A DNA stretch of 64,000 nt. It comes from Diadema setosum (taxonomy: Eukaryota; Echinodermata; Echinoidea; Diadematoida; Diadematidae). Position 1 is the first letter of the stretch; every line of letters begins with the position of its first letter. The stretch is taken from assembly GCA_033980235.1 (NCBI GenBank), contig CM067068.1:35689546-35753545 (forward strand), given 5' to 3'. The notes under the pieces were generated by a model that ran no database searches, was not told the DNA's origin, and saw only the letters and a program-made list of their open reading frames with translations. Position numbers and translations under genes: made by a program. This document shows positions 32,414 through 44,154 of the stretch, piece after piece.

Positions 32414-35400
32414 ATGGTTATTTCATTTCCATGTGTTAGGTGTGATAAAAGTGTCAAAAACAATCAGAGAGCTCTGAAATGTACGCAATGCCACAAATGG
32501 GTTCACATTGAATGTATAGACATATCAAAGTCAAAATATGATGATCTCAAAGAAACATTCCTTGACTGGCTATGTACTAAATGTTTGCTGACTCAGCTGC
32601 CTTTTATGAATGATATTGATTATCCAGAAAGTACGAGAGAGGGGCCTGAATATGAATGTAATCTGTTAAAAGAAGAGAATGTGAAAGCACGGTTTCCAAC
32701 AGTAAAAGGACTGAAAGTAGCACATTTAAATATAAGGAGTCTTCGAAATAAGACTGCAGATTTGAACAATTTTTTAACGTGTTGTCCGTTTGAAATAATG
32801 TCATTTTCAGAAACATGGTTAGATGGTACAATAAGTTCGAATATGGTTCAGCTTTATGGTTACACACTTGAAAGGAAAGATCGTGATCAATACGGAGGCG
32901 GAGTGTGTTGTTTTATTCGTGAAAATATTCCTTACGTGAGAAGGTATGATTTAGAAAAAGTTGATCTTGAACTTTTATGGATAGAAGTGAAGCCCAGAAA
33001 CGAGGCTAGTCTCTTTGTTGGGATAGCCTATAGAAAACCTAGTTGCCAAACGTCTTTCTTTGATCTGTTAGAAGAAAGCCTCGATCGTGTGTATTCAATC
33101 TCGGATAGAATCATCCTATTGGGAGACTTTAATTGTAACATGTCTACGGTAAATCCACTCTCCAAAAGGCTGGCAGAGCTGAGTGGGCTGGTGGGATTAT
33201 CTCAGTGTATTCAACAACCCACCAGGGTTACTCCCAACAGCAGTACACTTATAGACTTGATTTTTGTGTCGCAGTCATTAGGGGAACTTCATTGCGGTGT
33301 ACAATCACTCGGATTAAGTGACCACTCCCTAGTGTATGTAGTAACAAAGTCAAAGACACAACAGTCGAAACCTAAGACCTCGTCTTTTCGTTCTTTTCGA
33401 TCCTTTAATCAGGATGCCTTTCTGAGTGATTTGGCTGCTGTAAATTGGAATAGATTGTTATCACAAAATGCAGATGTTGATGTGAAATGGTGTAAATTCC
33501 ATGAAGTGTTTTCAGACATGTGCAATAAACATGCACCTTATGTTACAGTTCGTAAAAAGCAAAAGGGATCGCCATGGATAAATGAGCAATACATCAACAT
33601 AGCAAGGGAACGTGATTTTAATAAGAGAAAACACAGTGAAACTAAGGAAATGGCATTTTGGGAAAAATATAAATATTACAGAAATAAAGCAAATAATTTG
33701 AATAAAAAGTTAAAAAGGGTGTATTATCGCGATGCATTATCAGACAGTGGCAATGATATGAGGAAAAGATGGAAAGTGCTTAAAGATTTATTGCCAAATA
33801 AGAAAGTATGTGATGAGTCAAATGTATGTATTGACGGTGAACCAACTGATGATTTTCACAGGATTGCAACAGAGTTCAATGTCATGTTCAGTAATGTTAG
33901 CAAATTATGTTGTAGTAATAATGACAAGAATGATGAAAATCAGCAACGGCAAAAGTGTTTGAATTATGTAAATCGTGCACGATCTTCTTTTTCTTTTGAT
34001 GAAATAAGTACAGATTTTGTTCAAAGAGAATTACAGAAGTTAGACTGTACAAAATCTGTTGGGCTGGATGAACTTCATCCTAAACTTTTGAAAATAAGCG
34101 CTCATCTGATAGCCTTACCTTTAGCGCATATTTTTAATCAATCGTTAGAAACGGGAGTGTTTCCCCGCTCATTTAAGCTTGCTAAAGTTATACCTGTACC
34201 AAAAAATAAGTTTGTGAGTGACATACGCAATTATCGTCCTATCTCACTCTTATCCACTGTAGCAAAAATCTTCGAAAAAGCAGTCCACTCGCAACTCCTT
34301 AGTTACTTGGATAAAGGCGAGCTGTTGACGGAGCGCCAATCGGGTTTTAGACCCAGTCACTCGACCACAACATGTTTAACAGAGATTAGTGATTTTTTGT
34401 CTGATAACCTTGACAAAGGCAATGTGGTTGGGGCAGTCTTTTTAGACCTAAAAAAGGCCTTCGATGTCATACCCCATGACCTGCTTTTACTGAAATTGTC
34501 CTACTTCGGCATAGACAAAACTGAACTAAAGTGGTTTAATTCTTACGTAATAGGGAGAGAGCAATGCGTTTCTTTTAAAGGAAAGAGATCCGAATTTCTC
34601 CCCGTTCAAACAGGAGTTCCACAGGGTTCAATACTAGGGCCATTGCTCTTTTGTATGTTCATCAATGATGTCCCTAACTTAAACTTTAGTACTTCGACTA
34701 AAGTATCTCTCTATGCAGACGACACGGCAATATTTCACCCAGGTCGTGATGCTTATAAAGTACAGGAACGTCTCCAAGCAGACACTCTACTCCTCAGTAA
34801 ATGGTTTTTAGACAATGGTATGATTGTTAATTTAGAAAAAACGAAAGCTATGTTATTCAGACCTCGCCGAGGAAAACAGAGACATTCTCTTCAAATTTGT
34901 ATGAATGACAGGCCTTTGGAAACTGTCGCGAGAATCAAACACCTTGGGGTAATCTTTGAACAAACTCTTGACTGGTCTCCCCACATCGATGAAGTAGTCA
35001 CGAAAATGTCTCGTTCTATTGTATGTATACGAAGAATCAAATCGTGTTTGACACGTAAAATCATGAATCAGTTGTATTTTTCTTTCATACTTCCACATAT
35101 TGATTACTGTTGTGCTGTATGGGGGTCATTAACAAAGACAAATTTAAATAGATTGCAACGCTGTCAAAACAAGTATGCTCGTGTAGTATTGAATGGAGGT
35201 TATTACATGTCAGCGCAAGCTCTTACTCATGCTCTCAAATGGCAGTCAGTTGAACAAAGAATTCAATATCATTACTGTGTCCTGGTGTACAAATTATTAC
35301 ACAATTTAGCCCCAACGTACATAGCCAAACTTGTGACCAAACGCCCTACTACTTATACCACTCGTTATGCCCTTTCTTGCCAATTACATATACCCAAACC

Positions 35401-35536
35401 TAGAACTGAATATAAGAAATGCTCCTTCACATATGCCGCAAGCAAATTGTTTAATGAGTTACCTATTTTTATTCAAACAGCCTCCTCATTGCAAACATTT
35501 AAGAATCGTGTACGCCAACATCAGTCTCTCATTTGA
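32414..35536 (+). CDS. LINE ORF2: PHD finger, endonuclease, reverse transcriptase
   Basis: 1040 residues from the ATG at 32414; upstream in-frame sequence has no ATG. Residues 7-57 form a complete PHD-type zinc finger (C7, C10, C23, C26, H31, C34, C54, C57). An apurinic-like endonuclease follows, with HLNIRS, SETW (E133), LLGDFNCN (D238) and SDHS (302-305). The reverse transcriptase has NYRPISLL, FLDLKKAFDVIPHDLL, GVPQGSILGPLLF and catalytic YADD (767-770). The C-terminal thumb ends in a WGSLTKTNLNRLQRCQNKYA-like region. The enzyme nicks target DNA and copies its own RNA there. All key residues are present. Confidence 0.9.
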   Translation: MVISFPCVRCDKSVKNNQRALKCTQCHKWVHIECIDISKSKYDDLKETFLDWLCTKCLLTQLPFMNDIDYPESTREGPEYECNLLKEENVKARFPTVKGLKVAHLNIRSLRNKTADLNNFLTCCPFEIMSFSETWLDGTISSNMVQLYGYTLERKDRDQYGGGVCCFIRENIPYVRRYDLEKVDLELLWIEVKPRNEASLFVGIAYRKPSCQTSFFDLLEESLDRVYSISDRIILLGDFNCNMSTVNPLSKRLAELSGLVGLSQCIQQPTRVTPNSSTLIDLIFVSQSLGELHCGVQSLGLSDHSLVYVVTKSKTQQSKPKTSSFRSFRSFNQDAFLSDLAAVNWNRLLSQNADVDVKWCKFHEVFSDMCNKHAPYVTVRKKQKGSPWINEQYINIARERDFNKRKHSETKEMAFWEKYKYYRNKANNLNKKLKRVYYRDALSDSGNDMRKRWKVLKDLLPNKKVCDESNVCIDGEPTDDFHRIATEFNVMFSNVSKLCCSNNDKNDENQQRQKCLNYVNRARSSFSFDEISTDFVQRELQKLDCTKSVGLDELHPKLLKISAHLIALPLAHIFNQSLETGVFPRSFKLAKVIPVPKNKFVSDIRNYRPISLLSTVAKIFEKAVHSQLLSYLDKGELLTERQSGFRPSHSTTTCLTEISDFLSDNLDKGNVVGAVFLDLKKAFDVIPHDLLLLKLSYFGIDKTELKWFNSYVIGREQCVSFKGKRSEFLPVQTGVPQGSILGPLLFCMFINDVPNLNFSTSTKVSLYADDTAIFHPGRDAYKVQERLQADTLLLSKWFLDNGMIVNLEKTKAMLFRPRRGKQRHSLQICMNDRPLETVARIKHLGVIFEQTLDWSPHIDEVVTKMSRSIVCIRRIKSCLTRKIMNQLYFSFILPHIDYCCAVWGSLTKTNLNRLQRCQNKYARVVLNGGYYMSAQALTHALKWQSVEQRIQYHYCVLVYKLLHNLAPTYIAKLVTKRPTTYTTRYALSCQLHIPKPRTEYKKCSFTYAASKLFNELPIFIQTASSLQTFKNRVRQHQSLI

Positions 35537-35782
35537 TATAAACCCTTTACACTAGCTACGAATTATTCAGATATTTATTTTCTCTGCTCGTTTTATGTTC
35601 TTTCTTATGTGTTTTATGTTCTTTCGAACCGATTGTTCTTTAGCTGTATCATATCTATGTTTGTGTTGTTCTTTTTTTTTTAATTGTGTGCACATGCAAT
35701 GTAATGTATATCAACGCAGGGCTCCCTTGTAAAGCAGGCCTTTGTGGCACTGAATGGGACTACCCTGCTTTTAAAGAAGACT

Positions 35783-35812
35783 TAATAAATAAATAAATAA
35801 ATAAATAAATAT
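35783..35812 (+). repeat. (TAAA)n 3' tail of LINE
   Basis: Seven or so TAAA units close the LINE, as is usual where CR1/L2-type elements lack poly-A. Confidence 0.85.
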
Positions 35813-36122
35813 ATGCTGTCTGCATTTTCAGACATATTTTAATTGGAGTGGTTTGCATACAACCCTGCTCCAAAATCATTTAGGGTTTTTTTTTTTTTCT
35901 CTCTTACCTCAGCAGTGTGTGCTCATGTTCTTTATTTTGCTTTGTTTTTGTTGTTGTTGTTTTTTTTTTTTGCTGTTTCACTTCTGTATATATACATTAT
36001 TTTCATTTATACATTATCCCCCCTCTTTTCCCATTATTTCTATTATGTTCCCTATTACTTGTGCCTGTGTTAATTAAAAATGACTGTGCCAAGTCTGCTA
36101 GGCAATTTCCCCTCACCATTCA

Positions 36123-36342
36123 ATGAATTTGGATGAGTATACTGTGCAATATAGCACTAACTGTGAATATTATACACCCAGTGAGTTTTACCCTCAAAAA
36201 GATATCTCTCAACACACACAGTATCTAAGTGTTTTGCATTGCAATGCAAGGAGTTTATCCAAGAACCAGCACAATATTGAAGTTCTGTTATCTTCACTAA
36301 AAATTATTGCTCAATTATAGGCATTTCGGAAACATGGCTTAA
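36123..36342 (+). pseudogene. LINE piece 1: start of endonuclease
   Basis: Encodes LSVLHCNARSLSKNQHNIEV and, after a frameshift near 36310, IGISETWL, the first two endonuclease motifs. It ends at the TTAA target. Confidence 0.8.
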
Positions 36343-37623
36343 AGGAGAAGTCCGGACAATTTTGAAAAAAATTAACCAAAATCTACATAAATAAAGGACC
36401 ATATATAATGGCTAAGTTTCATTGAAAAAGACCCTCCCAACTCGCCACAATCGATTTTTTAGCATCACTAATTTTGAATCGTAACCGTTCGATTTCTGTA
36501 CGCCGGCGAGAAAGATCACGTGACAGCGTGACGTATCAGCCTCACATTGCTTTTTGCTTGGAGCGTCAGCTGGCTCGGGGAGCCCTGCTTGAGCAACAGT
36601 GATACGGGCCAAGCAAGCGGTAGTAGCGTACCGCTCAACAGTCTCTGACCACACAGCGGATGCACGCGGCATGATCTATTGCTTCATTAAAAAAATGCCG
36701 ATGTGTCAAGTGTTAGGGTATTGTCAATACTTCAACTTTACTAGTAAGTCTTCAAATTGAAGAAATATTTCGATTTTTAAATTGATATTTATCCACGATA
36801 CTACCTTATCATGATCCTGAATGCTACAACACGCAGCCCCATTACGCTGTGTGTATTGGGCTGCTGGTCGAGTTACCGACGCGGCGGCGGTACCAAGCTG
36901 GCGCTGGCGTTTCTTCCGCGGTTCAAGTTACATGTACTAGTGTACTGTCGTATTTTATCACCGTCAAACACACTTTTTAACAGTCTCGGACAACAAGAGA
37001 GGCAATAATTCTGACATTGAAAGACTGATTTCAGATTGTTCACACTCAGAAGTCGAAAAAACGATCGCGGATTGTGATAGCACTTGGCAGCAGCAAACGT
37101 AAATGCATGCCTAAACAGCCCGACAACAGCTAATGGATTGTAAGTGATGAGGTGGACACTAATAAGTACGGCAGTATTATAATACATACATATTTCAATT
37201 TAAGCGAAAATGTTATAGCATTGCAACTATTTATCTTTGAAGATTTTATATAGATATATAACGAAGATTATTTGAATAAAGGAATACAGCATTTGGCAAC
37301 AGCACTCCTAAATCGGTGTACGGTCTCCTGCAGTAGCGCCGACAAGGCACACCTATGCAGGCATGCAGATATCGCCCGCAGTCAGCAGTGGTGCTCTCAG
37401 CTGAGGAAACTGCGCCTGATACGTCACGCGCATTGCATCCTGGGACAGATAGTACGAAGGGCTGCTCGCGACGGATTCGAACATGAAGAATTACCTTATT
37501 TAAAAAAAAAAACAATCATAGTAAATGCATCTGATGGTCTTTTCTCGTCGGGAAAAGGGAAATAGGTTCATGAAATGTTGTTCTTTACACACGAAACGGC
37601 TGATAATCGTCCGGACTTCCCCT
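36343..37623. mobile_element. TTAA-flanked insert in LINE endonuclease
   Basis: The ends AGGAGAAGTCCGGAC and GTCCGGACTTCCCCT are inverted with one mismatch, and TTAA lies on both sides (36339-36342 and 37624-37627). Removing the insert and one TTAA joins the endonuclease in frame (ETWL to NAKSPP). 36722-36872 matches an arm of foldback element F. No transposase is seen in the 1.28 kb. Confidence 0.85.
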
Positions 37624-39150
37624 TTAATGCTAAATCTCCACCCCTTTTTGCACTTGATGGTTACAAGATGATTCGCAAAGACAGGTTGAATGGTAGGGGA
37701 GGAGGAGTTTTAATATACGTATCAGAAAATTTATCGTTTAAGCCGAGAAATGATCTCTCTTTTCAAAGTGCAACTGCCGAAGCTTTATGTATTGAGGTTG
37801 TTCTCCACAAGGGAAAGAATTTCATTGTATGTATCTTGTATAGACCACCTAGCACTGATGTGGTCAACTTTCTCAATGATCTACAGTCATTCATGTCAAC
37901 TCTTAATTCAAGTGATAAGTCTGTTTGTTTAATGGGCGATTTCAATATTGATCTGCTTTCAGACAGCCCTAACTCGATCCGCTTTCGGAGTATTCTTGAT
38001 TCCAATGCGCTTTCTGTAATGATAGATAAACCAACCAGAATCAATGGTCTCTCATCATCATTATTAGACAATATCTTTGTAAAAGCTCCAAGAACCTTTT
38101 CACAGTCCGGTTTATTTTACTCTGAAATTTCTGATCATTTACCTGTGTTTTGCATACAATATGGTTACCAGTCTCATGCGAATGGGCCAGTGAGAAATGA
38201 TAAGAAGAGAAAGATTACTGACGAAAAGGTATCTGGTCTGAAAGCCAGCTTGCTTTCTGAAAATTGGGATGATGTTCTTGCTTGTGAAAATACTGAGACG
38301 GCTTTTTATATTTTTTGGGAGAAATTCTACAGCATTTTGATAAGCAAATTCCGTATGAAAAGCCAAAACCTAAGGAACAGGAATTGCATCCTTTGATTAC
38401 TAGTGGTATACTCCGATCAATAAAAAGAAGAAATGCTCTCTATAAAAGAAGTATAAAGAAACCATCTCTGGAAAACATTGAAAAAAAAATATCGGAATAG
38501 ATTAACATCAATTATCCGATCCTCTCGTAAACTGTTTTACTCTACACAATTTGAAAAAAAAAAAACTACTGGCAACATTGCCTGCATTTGAAGAGTCATA
38601 AAGGGCGTATTAGGCAATCAAGGCAACACTTCTGCCCCTGAGAAAATCTTAGAAAATGGACAAGAAATTACTTCTCCTGATGACGTTGCAAACTGTTTCA
38701 ATACCTATTTTGAAAATGTTGGACCTAACCAGGCTAAAAAGATTGATAGGAATTGCTTGAATTTTAGGGAATATCTGAAAGGCCCTTCAGAATTTTCAGT
38801 CTTCTTGCAGCCTACTGACTGCATTGAAATTCTTGAAATAGTTACTGCATTCAAATCATCACCCCATTTGTTAATATTTGTAATCTCTCTCTGGTGACTG
38901 GAGTATTTCCTTCCTCATTCAAGCTAGGCAAAGTAATCCCTATCCACAAAAAAGATGACAGAATGTTAATCTCGAATTACAGACCAATTTCAATTTTACC
39001 TGCCTTTTCTAAAATCTTAGAGAGAATTGTATATAACAGGCTCTATAATTTCTTGGAGAAACATAACTCTCTAAATCCTGAACAGTATGGAGTTCGGAGG
39101 TCTCATTCAACTGACCATGCCCTTTTGAAATTTTATGATTGTGTCTCTAT
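37624..39150 (+). pseudogene. LINE piece 2: endonuclease and first RT motifs
   Basis: Contains GRGGGVLIYVSENL, ICILYRPPS, LMGDFNIDLLSDSP and EISDHLPVF of the endonuclease, then the linker, then SSFKLGKVIPIHKKDD, NYRPISILPAFSKILERIVY and GVRRSHSTDHALLKFYDC of the RT. Frame changes near 38340 and 38500 and a deletion at about 38868 inactivate it. Confidence 0.85.
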
Positions 39151-39388
39151 GCCCCCCCCCCCCCCAAGGAAAAACGCAGTATCTAACATTTTTGGCGATT
39201 TTCACTTTTTTGCATAAATATAGTCAGTGGGCAATCACTACTTTTCCGTAACTGCCAAACACAGTATCTACACTTAACTTGCACTTTCCCCAAGGAAAAA
39301 CGCAGTATCTACATGATGAATATTTCCCCAAGGAAGAACGCAGTATCTACAAAGCTAGTCTTAATTACCAGATACTGTTATTTATATA

Positions 39389-40082
39389 TGTGACTCTGCA
39401 CCTCAAAACAAACAAAAAGTCGCCAAACATGAATTTTTAGTTAAGACCAGATTCTGAAAGAGCAGATTTTAAGCTTTAAAATGATGTATAACTCAAATCA
39501 AATGGACTCTCCTAACCTATCTAAATATTGGAAAGAAAGCACAAACTCAGGAAAAGTGTGAACTGAGAAAAGAGGCTCTGAAGTACAATGTCTATTCAAG
39601 CGCTTAATCTTTACCAAACCGTGCTGGCTGTGCGATGAATGGGACAAAAAAAAAACAGGAAGTAAACTACCAGAGTAGCAACAATGAAGGGATTATCAGA
39701 TTAAACTGAAATTAGGCATGCCTCATTAACACATTCTGTCCATAATTAATGCCAACTTTCAAAGCAGTAGCCCTATCCTTTCAAAAGTTATTAGAGTTGA
39801 AAGTGAAGAGTGTGGACAAGGTTTTTCAGAAATGAAAAAGGGATTCTAAAGACACACATAATCACACTATTCTACCAAAAATGTTCGAGATAAACTGCTA
39901 AAAAACACACTTTCCCTCCCGTTTTATGATACCAAATTTTAGCATAATGTAAAAGAAGATCCGCTCTTTTAGAAAATATGAAAAAGTCAAGTTCGGCTAG
40001 GTTGACCCATTTCACTTATTTTCAGTCCTCACGCAAAATCAGTGTGTGCGACTTTATGTTCGTTTTGAGGTGCACTGTCACA
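39389..40082 (-). mobile_element. MITE family Y, copy 3, nested in X copy 1
   Basis: The ends are TGTGACTCTGCACCTCAAAA and GTTTTGAGGTGCACTGTCACA-like, with TA at 39387-39388 and 40083-40084. X copy 2 near 49232 has the empty site TTTATATATGTGAATAC, which confirms a TA duplication. Confidence 0.9.
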
Positions 40083-40520
40083 TATGTGAATACTTTGCCG
40101 GTTGTTCTGTAATTTGAACGTAAATTACTTTCTTTAGATATACTTGCTCAATAATAAGACATAATGTTCAAAATATCTAACCGAAACAATACTGATTAGT
40201 AAATATTTTGATGAGATCGTGGTCCTAATATAAAACACAGTGTGTGATTAAGACTAACCGAGTGCACATTAAACAATACAGCACAACACTGACAGCTTGC
40301 AGCTAGCTGCACTGAGCATGCAGTCAGCACAGGGCCCGGCTAGTCAGCTTAAGTGTGAGTGTGTAGGCCTACTTGGATTAAAACAAAATGTTGTCGCGGG
40401 GAAAATTACTCGTGAGCCTAGCCCTCAAGAAAAATTTATCTGCAGATAATGAGTAAGTTATTCAAAACTATTCCAATATTGAAAGAATAAAGCTGATTGT
40501 TTGTCACACGAAGCAAGGTA

Positions 40521-41417
40521 CTAAAAGTACAGGATATATATTTTATGAATCTAGGATCCATTATGTACAGCTCGAAGGATTCTGAATTTCCACAAGTCAT
40601 TTCGTCACTTTTTGTTATGAATCAACAAGTGCACAATTACTACACTCGGCAGTCTTCTTCTTACCACCTGCCATCCATTAGAACCAATTTTAAACACAAT
40701 ACACTTGCTTTCGCTGGGCCAAAATATTGGAATTCTTTAGCCTATTCTCTTCAACAAACCATAAGCCTCAAAACATTCAAATACAAATTAAAACTAAGTC
40801 TTTTGAGTAAATATGTTACGATGTAACCAGCTTTTTATAATCCTATACCAAGTATCTGGACACTTTTACCCAATAAGGTAATCTATATCATTTTTTATAT
40901 GGTATATCATTCATGTGGTATTCCTATTCATTCTAATTCCATTGTTTATTTTCTCTTTCTTTTTTTTTCTTTTTTCTTCCTCCTCTCTCCCCCTTTGGTT
41001 CTCACTTTATTTCCTCTATTTCTCTCGTTCTCTCCCTCTCTTTCTCTTTCATTTTTACTATCTTTAAGATGTATATATGTATAAGTTATGTAAATATGTT
41101 TCAGGAATCTGTATATATGTTATATTCTCAATCACTCTGTACATAATTCTGAATATTACTCGTTGAATGGTGACCTACAAATTTTACAAGCTATGCTTTT
41201 AGTTGGGTCACCCCATTTCCGTTTTGTATAGTAACTCTATATTCTGTTAATTCATGTTGTTATATTACTGTAATATTATGTGTCAACATGTAATCATCAA
41301 TGCAATGCAATGTAAATGAAAAATGCAAATGCAATGTAAATGCAATGTAAATGCAATGTAAATGTAAATGTAATGTAAATGGAAATGAAATGAATAAATT
41401 CAAATTCAATTCAGTTC
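40521..41417 (+). pseudogene. 5'-truncated LINE scrap nested in X copy 1
   Basis: Encodes the extreme C-terminus of a CR1-type RT: VQDIYFMNLGSIMYSS, YYTRQSSSYHLPSIRTNF and FAGPKYWNSLAYSLQQ, ending at a stop (40824-40826). The 3' region has AATGTAAATGC repeats (41308-41395) and ends GAATAAATTCAAATTC. AAGGTA flanks both sides (40515-40520 and 41418-41423), and X copy 2 lacks it. Confidence 0.8.
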
Positions 41418-41649
41418 AAGGTAAACACAAATGCATGTTTGTCACACGAAGCGAGGTAGAGTTCTAAACACAAATGCATGTTTACCTCGCTTCGTGTGAT
41501 TAACGATCAGCTTTTCTTTCATATTCTACCTCGATGATGAACATCTTCCGTACTATTTCAATATTAACTTGTTGTGAAGTAACTTTGATAGGCCTAGACC
41601 CTTGTCAAAATTCCTCAGGCTCAAAATCTGAAAGTTTCGTCGAAAGGCA

Positions 41650-42600
41650 ATAGATCTATTTGTGTTGTATCGGATAAATGTCGCGTTATACTAGTTAGAC
41701 CCTGTATTTAGATCTAAGTCCAAGTCTAAGACTTGTCTAGACAGTAACGTTTGAGTCCTGCGTCTCTTTTGTAACGTTAGACTTAACGTTAATCAGAACT
41801 TTCAGGGTCCGTGTTCCGAAAGTCTAAAGAAAGATGTAGTGTAGGACTATCTAGGCATACTCTAGGGCAGGCCTGTTTATAAAACTAAGAAAGAAGTCTA
41901 GGACTAAAACTTAACCACTTAGAATCCTATTCCTAAGTCTAGTGAAGTGTCAATGTTCAGTTATCTACTCCATACCATACTGTCTTAAAATTACATAGAC
42001 AGCGATCTAGTTGAAAATAGATTATGTGAAAAATAGGTACCCACGGTAAATGGACAAAATAGAGACAGTTAAGAATAAGTTGTACCAACGGTATTTTAAT
42101 TCTTATCGGATCTAGACAGTGTCTAGAACCTAGTGAGACTGGGTTGCGTAAAATGCATGCATGATTCCATGCTGCATGCTACAACTTACAAGTAAAAAAA
42201 GTTACATTACAAATTTACATGACATAACAAACTTAGGCTCAATCCAGAAGGAATAGGCCTAGAGAGCGGATGTCACTTCGATCTAGACCAGTTCTAGATT
42301 TATTTTTTTTTCTAATTAAAGAGTCCTGTCTCGCGTAGGGCTTAGACTAAACCTTCTGCAGTTCTAACGTTAGGCTATTTTTTTTTCTGTGAGTATCGTG
42401 CATAGCCTGAGGCTGTAGACTCGTGTAGCCTGCTACGTAACGTAGCCAGCCTAGAATATTACGATATAAAAACTAGACCTAGTCTAGATCGATCTAGGTC
42501 CAGACATCCGATTTAGATTTATTTTGGTCTAGACAGACTGTAGCCTAGACTGTACAGATCTAGATCTAGTATTCTAGATGCTAGTTAGCAGCTAGGCCAT
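41650..42600. repeat. TCTAGA-rich interior of element X
   Basis: The palindromic core TCTAGA or CTAGAC recurs more than 20 times at irregular spacing, as also in X copy 2 (49960-50860). No protein is encoded. It could be a binding-site field or degenerate satellite. Confidence 0.6.
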
Positions 42601-43170
42601 GTAGTATCACATTACAGCCCTGGCAAGCTTCATATTTAACGCGTAACGTTTATACAGCAAGATCGGTCTGGGAATGTAAGCAAAACGTTCCAAGAACGAT
42701 CTGTTATTTGTTAATGCTATTGTTATGAAGCCTGCTCTGTAATCAGGGCATAAATCAGGGCCAGAGGTTGAGGATGGTGCATCATGAATACTTGTACAAT
42801 GATGTATACATGCATAAATAATTATGGCAGAAGATTAATCCTAGTCATTCCGCTGTAGATACTGCTTTTTTCCTTGGGGAAATTCGTTCCATTGTAGATA
42901 CTGCGTTTTTCCTTGGGAAATCAGTTAATTGCATGGGGTTTCCCCAAAGTATCTACATTTTCATTAATAACTTAAAAGCAAAACAAAAACACAAAATGAT
43001 ATTTTCCAGGAAAATTGGTAGCTAGATAGACTAAAATTCCACAATGAAGGAATTTTTCAAAAGAGTATATTTTCCAGGGGCTTTGTCAAAAACATAAAGT
43101 GGTGAATATCTCGGTTGTTGAGAAATGGAGCTGGATGTAGATACTGCGTTTTTCCTTGGGGGGGGGGCAG

Positions 43171-44154
43171 TCTAGTGCTCTAGCTGCACGTGAGCATGTT
43201 ATTGGTGTGTTTATGGATCTTAGTAAGGCATTTGACACACTTGACCATTCGATCCTCCTGTCTAAGCTCTGTCACTATGGTGTAAGGGGTGTGGCTTATC
43301 AGTGGTTTTCTAGCTACTTGTCAATGAGAAGACAGTTTACTCACTGCAACTCTGTTAATTCTGACATTCTGTATCTGAAATGTGGTGTTCCACAGGGATC
43401 CATTCTAGGCCCACTTTTATTTCTCATCTACATAAATGACATTTGTGATGTTTCAACAGTCTTGACCTACACCTTATTTGCTGATGATACCAGTGTTTTC
43501 TTATCTCATCATGATGTTCGAACCCTTGAACTCACTATTAATTCAGAATTACCAAAGCTAACATCATGGTTCAGTAGTAACATACTATCTCTGAATGTGC
43601 AGAAGACTATTATTTCATTCACTTTAAAGGGAGGAAATGCTCAGGTGCTCAACAATTAATGTCAATCTAGATGGTACCCGCATTGAAAGGAAAACATGTA
43701 CAAAGTTCCTTGGCGTATATATTAATGATAAACTTAATTGGAGTACCATGTGAATCATATCGCTACACCGATATCCCGCAATATTGGTATATTATATAAA
43801 GTAACAAGTTTTGTTTCTGACAAAGTGCTTTTGATGTTATATAACACTCTTATCTTACCTTATATTTCGTATTGTAATATTCTGTGGGCAACGTCAAAGA
43901 GTTTGACAGATAATATCCTTTTGTTGCAAAAGAAAGCTGTTCGCATATGTACAGGGTCTGGTTTCCTAGAACATGCAAACCCATTGTTCTTGAAATTAAA
44001 ATGTTTAAAAGTAGATGATATACATTTCCTACAGACTGCCCTCTTCATGTTCCGTTCTAAGCAAGACCTATTACCTGTCTCTTTTTCGACAATGTTTCAA
44101 CTTAGCAGTGCAGTTCACTCGTATCCCACGAGGCAAGCATCAGATATACATTTA
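43171..44154 (+). pseudogene. LINE piece 3: RT catalytic core and thumb
   Basis: Contains IGVFMDLSKAFDTLDHSILL, CGVPQGSILGPLLFLIYIND and FADDTSVF (catalytic FADD), then NILWATSKSLTDNILLLQKK and YPTRQASDIHLR. A frameshift lies near 43650-43740. It continues directly from piece 2 across element X. Confidence 0.85.

Larger units (their letters stand above)
30882..35813 (+). mobile_element. Full-length CR1/Jockey-type LINE with open ORFs
   Basis: ORF1 (30902-31747), a short ORF (32090-32311) and ORF2 (32414-35536) are followed by a 3' untranslated region with CTTGTAAAGCAGGCCTTTG and a (TAAA)n tail ending about 35810. TGCTGTCT occurs just before (30874-30881) and just after (35814-35821), a candidate target-site duplication. 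There is no frameshift in ORF2, so the copy is young and might be able to move. Confidence 0.8.
39151..43170. mobile_element. DNA element X, copy 1 (with nested Y and LINE scrap)
   Basis: The ends are TGCCCCC...CCAAGGAAAAACGCAG and CTGCGTTTTTCCTTGG...GGGGCAG, flanked by TCTA on both sides (39147-39150 and 43171-43174). Less the nested Y and LINE scrap, it is about 2.4 kb, matching copy 2 (2495 bp). Subterminal copies of AAGGAAAAACGCAGTATCTA repeat three or four times at each end. The interior is rich in TCTAGA/TCTAGAC motifs (about 41690-42600). No transposase frame. The 4-bp target duplication is compatible with several superfamilies. Confidence 0.85.

Noticed and set aside
37470..37490. GATTCGAAC/GTTCGAATC, tRNA B-box-like
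   Set aside because: No A box, cloverleaf or terminator at the right distance on either strand, so not called a tRNA or SINE head.
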